Part shown: one piece after another, positions 1-6,650 of the stretch
Position numbering within the stretch: position 1 is the first letter of the stretch
Layout: the number at the start of each line of letters is the position of its first letter
Source: Capilliphycus salinus
GTDB taxonomy: Bacteria; Cyanobacteriota; Cyanobacteriia; Cyanobacteriales; Microcoleaceae
Length of the DNA stretch: 64,000 nucleotides
NCBI RefSeq assembly: GCF_047276495.1
Contig: NZ_CP178543.1
Location: 3,534,001-3,598,000, forward strand
Reading direction: 5' to 3'
Translations under genes and position numbers: made by a program
Notes under the pieces: generated by a model
Told to the model about the DNA's origin: nothing
The model's input: only the letters and a program-made list of their open reading frames with translations
Databases searched by the model: none

Positions 1-237
1 ATTAATTAAATTGCCAGACGCATCGTAAAGTCCTAGTTCTGTATCAAAATCACTGCCGTCAGTAGAAAGCTCTAGAAAGTCAAAAAGTCCGGTGGCTTCA
101 AACTTAAAAGTGGCAATTTCACCGACTTCTAAACTGCCCGTAAATACTGCTGCCTGTGCAGCGCCAGATATCCCTATTCCAGCAACAATTGCTCCAACGA
201 GAGCAGATAAACTGACTCGTAAGTTCTTTATAGTCAT
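1..237 (-). CDS. Secreted protein, C-terminus beyond window (DVUA0089/PEP-CTERM-like)
   Basis: The first 79 codons of a minus-strand gene are visible; it runs off the left edge. It starts with ATG at 235-237, a charged MTIKNLR segment, a hydrophobic core and an AAQAA signal-peptidase-like site near residue 28. The mature start reads GSLEVGEIATFKFEATG and then DTELGLYDASGNL, the beta-rich pattern of DVUA0089-type domains in secreted cyanobacterial proteins, many of which carry PEP-CTERM anchors. The anchor itself would lie outside the window. Family assignment is by recognition only; the signal peptide is directly visible. Confidence 0.6.
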   Translation of the reverse strand, partial: MTIKNLRVSLSALVGAIVAGIGISGAAQAAVFTGSLEVGEIATFKFEATGLFDFLELSTDGSDFDTELGLYDASGNLIN

Positions 238-690
238 GTATTTTTCACCTAAAAGCGTTTTCCCTAACACAAGTTCCCTTGAATGGTTAATGTTGCAATA
301 TGTACTCTTTCCTTAAAGCCTTGTACACGTAGAACATGGTAAAAAAGACATTAATTATTAAGTACAATTTACCTTTAATTGAAGATATCATAATGGCTCT
401 GCTTTGATATTTAAAGTCCGGAATTTTCATCAACTCTTTACAAACTTAATGGTTTGCTTTTACATAAACCCCTTTTGTGTAAATGTATTAATTTATCCGC
501 TATTAAATCCCTCAAACAAATATGTAACATCGATACATATAGCGACCTGCAATTATAAATCGCTCGACCCACAATCATCGCGTGGGAGCGAAACTACATT
601 ATTGCAACTGAGACTGCAATCATAAATTCTCAGCCCACATTAGATGCAACTATAATTTATGGCTTAGTATTTTTTAACAACAACCTTGAA
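238..690. other. Intergenic region without a convincing gene
   Basis: AT-rich, with no reading frame that resembles a protein and no clear ribosome-binding site. It must hold the promoter of the left-hand secreted gene. Nothing else could be identified. Confidence 0.5.
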
Positions 691-1053
691 TCATGGGCAT
701 CGGTAACGCACAAATCCAGGATTACCGTTGGTTGAAGATGTCAAAGACTTCTGATCATCCGAAAGCCGAAAATAATAGTTGGAAATCCAAGTTTCTCCCT
801 CGCCGGACAACTCCATAGTTAGCTCTAGGTCAGAATTACCATGAGTCACGACAGAACGAACAGAACCCATACTTTCATAAAACTCGATACGGTCTGCACT
901 AATGATAAACCTTCCCTCAGATGTACGAGAACTACAGCTTTTTAAATCCCAGTCCCACTTCCCCCAAAACTGAGCCGGGATGGTTTGTTGCTGATCCTCC
1001 GCCGTTGCAGTGCCAGTGGTAAGCATCAGAATAAGTGTCAATAATTTAATCAT
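691..1053 (-). CDS. Small secreted protein of unknown function
   Basis: A 120-residue protein with a typical signal peptide: MIKLL, a hydrophobic stretch, then TGTATA before EDQQQ. GAGGAA lies a suitable distance upstream of the ATG. The mature part has the pattern of a small beta-barrel (WGKWDWD, repeated short strands, YRCP at the C-terminus) and two cysteines that could form a disulfide. I do not recognise the family. It probably acts in the periplasm or outside the cell. Confidence 0.6.
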   Translation of the reverse strand: MIKLLTLILMLTTGTATAEDQQQTIPAQFWGKWDWDLKSCSSRTSEGRFIISADRIEFYESMGSVRSVVTHGNSDLELTMELSGEGETWISNYYFRLSDDQKSLTSSTNGNPGFVRYRCP

Positions 1054-1253
1054 TTGATGGGTTCCTCAATATCTGGGCTTATAATTGTTAATTGTCTACC
1101 TCTAAAACTGTTCTACTCGAACAACAGCTATTTTCCGGTCAATTCCTCAGCCACCATCAACGCATCCCTATTGGGATAGTCTTGAACTTGAGAAACATAT
1201 TTATCCAGCAACTGCGGCACAATTATAAGTTAAACCTCTTATTCAATTTCTCA

Positions 1254-1602
1254 ATGACTAGGCAACCATCCAATAAATATAACCATTATCACGCCCATGT
1301 CTATTTCGATGAAACTTCTGTAGAAAAGGCTTCATTACTTTGCTCCCAAGCTGGTGAAATCTTTGGTGTGCAAGTAGGTCAAATACATCGGAAACTGGTT
1401 GGGCCGCACCCTTGTTGGAGTTGCCAACTTGCCGCGTGATTGTATGCAGTTTGACCTACTGATTCCTTGGTTGGAGGAGAACCGGGAAGGCTTATCAGTT
1501 CTTGTACATGGGCTTACTGGAAACGATCTTGAAGACCATACTGAACACGCATCATGGTTGGGAACTGCTGTACCACTAAAGCTTACAGTCTTTGACACTT
1601 AA
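1254..1602 (+). pseudogene. DOPA 4,5-dioxygenase-family protein, frameshifted
   Basis: From ATG at 1254 the frame encodes KYNHYHAHVYFD, then VGPHPCWSCQLA, matching the histidine-rich core of the small DOPA 4,5-dioxygenase family (about 110 residues). It then hits TGA at 1437. The rest of the family, including QFDLLIPWLEENREGLSVLV and a WLG.PVPLKL-like end, continues in the +1 frame to the stop at 1602. A single extra base around 1434-1438 (GCGTGATTG) explains the break. The two halves together have the normal family length. This is a recent pseudogene, a sequence error, or less likely a +1 recoding site at GCG-TGA. Confidence 0.7.
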
Positions 1603-1605
1603 TAA

Positions 1606-1734
1606 TTTGAAGTTTGGTTTCAAGCTGCCCTGGAACTGTTTCAAGCCATGCCTGTTGATTGGGATGACATCTCCGATGAGGATGAATTGAAGGATAAACT
1701 CAAGAGTCTAGAGTCAAGATTAAAGAGTCTATAG
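1606..1734 (+). pseudogene. Possible orphan C-terminal gene fragment
   Basis: Right after the dioxygenase stop an open frame without a start codon encodes a 42-residue helical, acidic tail (FEVWFQAALELF, then DWDDISDEDELKDKL, ending LKSL). The composition looks protein-like, but I cannot name a parent family. It could be chance. Confidence 0.25.
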
Positions 1735-1869
1735 TCTAGAGTCTTTATTTCAAAGGATAATACAAGTTTCCCCGCTTCTCCCAGGTCACTGTCACTCTGC
1801 CGATGTCCTTGCTTTGACTCCAAAACCGAGATTGTCTGGGTACTTAATTATGGCGTTAAAAACACAGCC

Positions 1870-2016
1870 ATGAAAAAAGTTACACTCTGTCTGATGCTCC
1901 TTGCATCCACAGGGTTCTCAATCGAGGTTGAAGCCTCAGATTTCAAAGTCAGGATTGTCAAGGAACAAAGTCCGTTAACCGAGGTTGTTGACTTATTGGA
2001 CAACTTATTTGATTAA
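1870..2016 (+). CDS. Very small secreted peptide (48 residues)
   Basis: ATG AAA AAA opens a short frame with a complete signal peptide: MKKVTLCLMLLAS, then a likely cut after VEA. The remaining mature part is about 28 residues (SDFKVRIVKEQSPLTEVVDLL and so on). There is no good ribosome-binding site, and similarity is unknown. It could be the start of a longer secreted gene cut short, since the mature part is unusually small. Confidence 0.4.
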   Translation: MKKVTLCLMLLASTGFSIEVEASDFKVRIVKEQSPLTEVVDLLDNLFD

Positions 2017-2069
2017 ACGGATTGGGGTGTACTCCATTACTTTTGGGGCAGCCCCCCGTTCTAATTTCC

Positions 2070-2086
2070 TTATTCGCGTAGAACAA
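2070..2086. repeat. Dispersed 17-nt motif, copy 1
   Basis: TTATTCGCGTAGAACAA. The same motif, with small changes at the centre, recurs at 2943, 3002, 3573, 10281 and 11721 and seven times between 32797 and 34013. It has an imperfect TTC...GAA dyad. Confidence 0.6.
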
Positions 2087-2134
2087 AGTGTGGTGTTGTT
2101 AGTGGTGATCGCCTGACAATACCGAACTTAAACA

Positions 2135-2797
2135 TTAATCAAAATAGTTCTGAAAGACATACCAACCATCCCCTAAATAATACATTGATTGGTCGCCGTT
2201 ATTACTACCCGGAGCAAAACTATATTCAATCGCTTTAAATTGATTGGGTTGGCGAGAATTATCACGGATAAATCCTTGATAAGCTCCTATTCCTTCAATA
2301 ATTAATGAGATTTTAGTAGGGTCTAGTTGATAGCCAGCAATTACTTGAAAGTTGCTAATGCCTTGGTCTAATTCAATTAGCTTTTCAGGTTCTTCCTCTA
2401 ATTGATTTGCCAATTGTTCAAGAGTAGGCTTATGAAGCGCAAAGTTGATTTTTAATGGAATCTGGGTAATCCAGAAAGTATATAATAGCCCTAATAACAC
2501 GGGGGCCATCAAGAACTTAACCCGATTTGTTTTTTGATTAAGTTTATTGAATGAGCTAATAAACCAAATTATCCAACCCCAAATCACTATCACCCAAATA
2601 CTCATCCAAGACATCAAGCCAAAATGAATAAACAACAGAAAGAGCGTGATCTGCAATAAGATATTTGAAGTTCCGTTAAAGTTAGCAGGAATTGATTGTA
2701 ATCCTGGATTTGTGCAGCAATATAAGCTAATCAAAAAAGCTATAACCGCTAATCCATTGAGACAAAATCCAGGAGTAAGAACGAATCTAGAACGCAT
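2135..2797 (-). CDS. Membrane protein of unknown function
   Basis: A 220-residue protein. Four hydrophobic segments are visible: about residues 10-28 (GLAVIAFLISLYCC), 45-60 (ILLQITLFLLFIHFG), 62-80 (WMSIWVIVIWGWIIWFIS) and 93-110 (MAPVLLGLLYTFWITQ). A soluble C-terminal half of about 110 residues follows. The start codon abuts a duplicated 38-bp upstream sequence. I do not recognise the family. Confidence 0.55.
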   Translation of the reverse strand: MRSRFVLTPGFCLNGLAVIAFLISLYCCTNPGLQSIPANFNGTSNILLQITLFLLFIHFGLMSWMSIWVIVIWGWIIWFISSFNKLNQKTNRVKFLMAPVLLGLLYTFWITQIPLKINFALHKPTLEQLANQLEEEPEKLIELDQGISNFQVIAGYQLDPTKISLIIEGIGAYQGFIRDNSRQPNQFKAIEYSFAPGSNNGDQSMYYLGDGWYVFQNYFD

Positions 2798-2798
2798 A

Positions 2799-2910
2799 GG
2801 ATATAAAGTTGTTGTAATATTTTAGCAACGCGCGATTTCTAGCGAACTACATCTTGGTATAAGTCGATTCCTGGATATAAAGTTGTTGTAATATTTTAGC
2901 AACGCGCGAT
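2799..2910. repeat. Perfect 38-bp direct repeat upstream of the membrane-protein gene
   Basis: Positions 2799-2836 and 2873-2910 are identical over 38 bases (start GGATATAAAGTTGTTGTAAT, end GCAACGCGCGAT), spaced 74 bp apart. The first copy sits directly before the minus-strand start codon at 2797, so the promoter and leader of that gene have probably been duplicated. Confidence 0.85.
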
Positions 2911-2942
2911 ACACCTAACGGCACGCTCCGCGATCACATCCA

Positions 2943-2959
2943 TTATTCCTGTAGAACAA
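2943..2959. repeat. Dispersed 17-nt motif, copy 2 (variant)
   Basis: TTATTCCTGTAGAACAA, differing from the consensus only in the centre. Confidence 0.5.
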
Positions 2960-3000
2960 TGTGTGTGGCTCGTGAAACTGTTACAGAGTGCCAACTCTCA

Positions 3001-3588
3001 CTATTCCCGCAGAACATTATTCTTGAGTTGCCAACTCCTCAGCCATTTCCAACCCCTCTTGATAAAAGCATTTTTGAACTTGAGGGGAAATAACAGCCAA
3101 TCCTTCCATTATCAACAGTGCGCTGGCTAATTCTTCGCTATCGGAACCCAAACTGACGAACACTTCACTCAACCAACCGTCGGAGTTCTGTTTGACGGTC
3201 AAAACGGCGACTTGATTATTTGAGTTATTAACTAACTGCTTGAGATAGGCGATCGCCTGCTGTTCCTCACCGGGGACAATTTCAACGCCACAGAGTTGAA
3301 GCCGACAAGTTTTCCAACCCCGTGATGCTTTTAGGGTTGTGCCGTTGACGACTTCTTTGACCTCCCACTGTTTGCTCACCGGAACGTCGGAGTAGCGGCT
3401 GACCGTAACCGTTTGATGTTGGGATTGGGGACGAAGAATAATGGCGGCTGCAATACCCAAAACGGCAACGGCAACTAAACCCTGAATAATCATTTGTGGC
3501 TTCATGGCGATCGCATACCTTACTCTTGTTATAGAGTAGTCTGACCTCGTTCGTTGTGGGGGTGGTCAGGTTTGTTCTGCGGGAATAG
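3001..3588. repeat. 16-bp perfect inverted repeat framing one gene
   Basis: CTATTCCCGCAGAACA at 3001-3016 is the exact reverse complement of 3573-3588. Both are variants of the dispersed 17-nt motif. They enclose the nuclease-fold gene at 3017-3505, whose stop codon touches the left arm. This could be a mobile cassette or a pair of regulatory or terminator elements. Confidence 0.7.
3017..3505 (-). CDS. Membrane-anchored staphylococcal-nuclease-fold protein, probably inactive
   Basis: A 162-residue protein with an N-terminal hydrophobic anchor at about residues 8-24 (GLVAVAVLGIAAAIILR) and a soluble domain that follows the SNase pattern: VKEVVNGTTLKASRG, then CRLQLCGVEIVPGEEQQAIAYL, ending with a helix and GLAVI. 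In active nucleases the first motif is a GDT-type loop and the second reads CGIDAPE-like, with a later YGR. Here the first is NGT, the second VEIVPG and the third WLSE, so most catalytic residues are missing. It is probably a binding or structural relative, based on pattern matching by eye. Confidence 0.55.
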   Translation of the reverse strand: MKPQMIIQGLVAVAVLGIAAAIILRPQSQHQTVTVSRYSDVPVSKQWEVKEVVNGTTLKASRGWKTCRLQLCGVEIVPGEEQQAIAYLKQLVNNSNNQVAVLTVKQNSDGWLSEVFVSLGSDSEELASALLIMEGLAVISPQVQKCFYQEGLEMAEELATQE

Positions 3589-3695
3589 TAGAAAAAAATT
3601 CAATTATGCTTCATTATAGTTTTATTAGCTCTTGATTTTATCAAAATTCGGCTGGGGTGAGCGTTAAGTAAAAAACCGACTTGTGAGGAAATACC

Positions 3696-4841
3696 ATGAC
3701 TTTCAAAATTCTCAGCTTAGATGGCGGCGGCATTCGTGGAGTTTTATCTGCCACAATCCTCAAAGAGGTAGAGAAGACACTGATAGAAAAGACGGGACAA
3801 AAATTACATGAATATTTTGACTTAGTTTCTGGCACCTCCACTGGCTCAATTCTGGCTGCGGGAATTGCCTGTCAGATGGAAGCGGATAAGATGATTGAAC
3901 TCTATCAAAAAAGTGGAAAAGATATCTTCTTAGACTCGGTACGTGAGCAGCGAAAATGGCGGAAAGTAAGTCAAGCGGTGGGCAGCCATGTGTTGTATCC
4001 ACATGAACAGGGAGAGCGGGGTTTAGCTAAAGTCTTGGAAAACCAATTGAAGAAATCTCCTTTGGGGAAAAAGTTGGATAAATCTCCGACAATTGCAGGT
4101 ATTGATAAACCCCATATTTTGATTCCAGCTTATGACGTTTATTCGCGAAACACAACCTGGTTTAACAATAGCGATCCTACTGCATGGTACTCCAACCTTG
4201 AACTCTGGAAAATTTGCACGGCTTCGGCATCCGCACCCACGTTTTTTCCCCCTTATGAACTCCCCTATAATGAACACCAAAGTCTACCCCATATTGACGG
4301 TGGAGTATCAGCAAATAACCCCGCTTTAATGGCGGTCGCTCATGCTTTGTTAATTGAAAAACAGAACGGATTAAACTTGAGTGATATTACTGTCCTTTCC
4401 ATTGGAACTGGCAATACAACTAAGGTGTTCAAATATGAAGAAATCAAAGGATGGGGACAACTGGGCTGGGCCGGGAATCTAGCGGATATGTTTATGAGTC
4501 CTGCTGCCCAAAATTCTGAAGCTATCTGCTATCACATCCTGGAAAGTGCAGGGCGAGATTATTTGCGTTTGGATTTCGATTTAAACGAGCGATTCCAAGG
4601 AAAACAACAGCCCGACCGTCTGCGGGAATCGCTAAAGGAAAAAAATCCCTATAACGAATTCATTTTTGAGCAAAAAAATCAGAAGAAACCAGTCAAAGAA
4701 GATATCGACAATCCTGACAATTGTCCTGAACTGATAGAGGCGGCTGAATGCTATCTTGAATGCGGTCAAGTTCATTATAAGAATCAACGGGTTTTAGTTA
4801 AAAAAGCAATTGAACAGTTTATTGAGTCTCATTCAGTGTAG
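3696..4841 (+). CDS. Patatin-like phospholipase
   Basis: A 381-residue protein of the patatin family (acyl hydrolase acting on phospholipids or galactolipids). It has the glycine-rich oxyanion motif DGGGIRG at residues 9-15, the nucleophile elbow GTSTG at 46-50 (Ser48), and the catalytic aspartate in DGGVSANNP (Asp201). These make the Ser-Asp dyad complete. There is no signal peptide, so it acts in the cytosol or on the inner membrane face. GAGGAAA precedes the ATG. Such enzymes serve lipid turnover, and some are effectors in phage defence (CapV-type). No cyclase gene is next to it, so a defence role is not supported here. Confidence 0.9.
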   Translation: MTFKILSLDGGGIRGVLSATILKEVEKTLIEKTGQKLHEYFDLVSGTSTGSILAAGIACQMEADKMIELYQKSGKDIFLDSVREQRKWRKVSQAVGSHVLYPHEQGERGLAKVLENQLKKSPLGKKLDKSPTIAGIDKPHILIPAYDVYSRNTTWFNNSDPTAWYSNLELWKICTASASAPTFFPPYELPYNEHQSLPHIDGGVSANNPALMAVAHALLIEKQNGLNLSDITVLSIGTGNTTKVFKYEEIKGWGQLGWAGNLADMFMSPAAQNSEAICYHILESAGRDYLRLDFDLNERFQGKQQPDRLRESLKEKNPYNEFIFEQKNQKKPVKEDIDNPDNCPELIEAAECYLECGQVHYKNQRVLVKKAIEQFIESHSV

Positions 4842-4858
4842 TGAACTCTAATCATAAA

Positions 4859-5152
4859 TCACTCGACTCCTGAGTCTTCTTCAATAAACACTAACTCCCC
4901 ATCAACATACTTCGTCCCTGGCGATGCCCAATTTTCTTCGGGGTCACGATGTCAGGGATTATTAATCACCCCACCCACCTCAACGGGTTCACCTACTCCG
5001 AGAAAGTCTTTGTAGAGTATTGCTTCGGTTTCGGGGTCAGATTCAAAATCCTCGCAGGTTTCATCGTTCGGCTCAGTGGGATGAACAGCACAAACTAAAT
5101 GGAAATCCCAGGCATAGTAACAGCAAGTGTAGCAATCATTAATTCGGGACAT
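4859..5152 (-). pseudogene. Small cysteine-rich cyanobacterial protein with in-frame TGA
   Basis: ATG at 5152 starts MSRINDCYTCCYYAWDFHLV, then CAVHPTEPNDETCEDF, a C-x2-C...C...C pattern seen in small conserved cyanobacterial proteins (DUF6464-like, from memory). The frame stops at TGA (4952-4954). The same frame then stays open for 30 more sense codons with a coherent tail (HRDPEENWASPGTKYVDGEL...) to TGA at 4859-4861. A point mutation to TGA would explain this. The 66-residue product may still work if the cysteine part is the functional core. Confidence 0.5.
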
Positions 5153-5179
5153 GGTTTCATAGAGTTAAAGTCTCTAATC

Positions 5180-5202
5180 TTAAGAAATCCGCCACCCCAC
5201 TT
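5180..5202. repeat. 23-nt dispersed repeat, copy 1 of 2
   Basis: The 23-nt sequence that begins TTAAGAAATCCGCCACCCCA and ends with CTT is repeated exactly at 10256-10278, where it directly abuts a copy of the 17-nt motif. Function unknown. Confidence 0.6.
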
Positions 5203-5335
5203 ACTAAATGGGAGACGCTTTTCCCATAGCACTTTCGCCATTCAGTAAATGTGTTATTATCTTCGGCAGTTGCAGGTTCAATCTGCATATTGTTTCAAGT
5301 TCATTACTTGAGATAACGAGTTGCGATTGCTTCCT

Positions 5336-6019
5336 TTACATTTTTCGTTCAAACAAGACGTTTGTGCCTTCTTCAATTACACCTACACCGAACATAACCA
5401 TCCTGCCACTGTTCAAATCAACTTGTCCCTGCCATACTGGATTATTCCTCCAGTAGATTAAGATGTTGATTCCATCAGCCTGCCATTCTCCCCAAATGTC
5501 CTGGTTTTGCATAGGGTGAGAAGAGAAATAACTGAAGCGCTGTAGACATTCTCTAACTTTAGTCCACGATCCGCCTCCTTCAGTCTTATCAAAACCAACT
5601 GAGCTATCTGGATAAAGAATTAAGTAGCGCGTATACCTCATGTAATAGGAGGGGTCTAAACAGGACTCCTCCCCAACCCAAACGCCTGCGATCGCGTTCG
5701 TTATAGGGTTATAGTTTAGCTCCGTCCTGTTTTGATTAGTCTGCGACTGCCGCACGAACGTTAATTCTTGCCCGTTGATCATGAGTCTGAGAGTGTCGCC
5801 ACTTCGTTGATAAAGAATTGAATAGGGATATGAGCTTGGGTAGGTATTGGCGCTCGGTACGATGATGAGAATATTGTTCTGAGTCATGTAGAGGTAGGTT
5901 TGCCCTGCATAATGAAGTGTCCCGTCTTCATTAATTTGCAAGGAACCTTGACTACTCTGCCAGTAACCAACAAGTCCATCATCACTTTGTAAATTAGTTT
6001 GACAATTCTGTTGTCTCAT
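5336..6019 (-). CDS. Hypothetical protein with two beta-rich halves
   Basis: A 227-residue protein preceded by GAGGAA at good spacing. Both halves share a pattern: GLVGYWQSSQGSLQINEDGTL in the first, then IAGVWVGEESC...WGEWQADGINILIYW...VWQGQVDLNSG in the second. Each looks like a short lipocalin-type or sensor barrel. There is no signal peptide or membrane segment. I do not recognise the family, and there is no operon partner within 80 bp. Confidence 0.55.
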   Translation of the reverse strand: MRQQNCQTNLQSDDGLVGYWQSSQGSLQINEDGTLHYAGQTYLYMTQNNILIIVPSANTYPSSYPYSILYQRSGDTLRLMINGQELTFVRQSQTNQNRTELNYNPITNAIAGVWVGEESCLDPSYYMRYTRYLILYPDSSVGFDKTEGGGSWTKVRECLQRFSYFSSHPMQNQDIWGEWQADGINILIYWRNNPVWQGQVDLNSGRMVMFGVGVIEEGTNVLFERKM

Positions 6020-6107
6020 AGTTCAATTCCTCGGTGAGTGAACGAAAGTTTTAGGTAAAGATCTTAGGTGATGGCACCGACTTTTACACTGAAGCTAGAT
6101 TGTGTTT

Positions 6108-6620
6108 TTAGTTACCAACTAAATTCACTAAAGGCTCTATAAGTGTCCCAATATGCTGAACCAATTCTGGGTTTGCTTCTTCTTGTAAAAATGTTATTCC
6201 CCAGGCATCAATGTGAATATATTTCGCTGATGAAGCTACAAGAATCATCGAAGCCGCAAGTCCAACAGCTAAAATGTCTTTAGCTCTACCACCTCCCATT
6301 TGCATATTCTCTAAGTTGTTATAGGCTTCCAGTGCCTTTTGTAGCAACGGAGCAAATCTTGGATTGTTTGCCAAATTTTCCAAAATCTTGCGAGAAATAG
6401 CTACAGCTTCTTCACCTTCCAACTGAGATTCTTCATCTAGTGAGAGGCGATCAATTTCAGAAAATTCAGGCATTGATTTGATTGTTTGTGGAATTGCATC
6501 AATCAACTCTCCAAAATCATCTACAATTCCATCTAAAAGACCTTGATTAAAATACTGAAGAAAGGCAACAGCATCAGAATCACTCAAGGCATTAAGTTGT
6601 TCAACTAGATTGGATGACAT
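6108..6620 (-). CDS. Helical protein with one membrane-like segment, partner of CHAT protease
   Basis: A 170-residue protein. The first 50 residues form amphipathic helices (LVEQLNALSDSDAVAFLQYF). An acidic linker follows at about residues 58-72 (DRLSLDEESQLEGEEA). A glycine-rich turn (MGGGRAKD) then leads into the hydrophobic stretch DILAVGLAASMILVASSA at about 114-131. It starts 30 bp after the CHAT gene, and both starts have the same AATAAGGAGA-type ribosome-binding site, so they are probably cotranscribed. I know no family for it. A substrate or pore-forming effector of the protease is possible but unproven. Confidence 0.6.
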   Translation of the reverse strand: MSSNLVEQLNALSDSDAVAFLQYFNQGLLDGIVDDFGELIDAIPQTIKSMPEFSEIDRLSLDEESQLEGEEAVAISRKILENLANNPRFAPLLQKALEAYNNLENMQMGGGRAKDILAVGLAASMILVASSAKYIHIDAWGITFLQEEANPELVQHIGTLIEPLVNLVGN

Positions 6621-6650
6621 GACTAATTCTCCTTATTGATAAACTTTTAT

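Noticed and set aside
404..625. 73-codon plus-strand open frame
   Set aside because: No ribosome-binding site, an amino-acid composition unlike a protein, and no neighbour in the same direction.
1430..1440. Programmed +1 frameshift in the dioxygenase gene
   Set aside because: GCG-TGA lacks a Shine-Dalgarno-like stimulator or known slippery codon, and this small family is not known to use recoding. A mutation is simpler.
3696..4841. CBASS system with patatin effector
   Set aside because: No CD-NTase gene or other CBASS component lies within several kilobases on either side.
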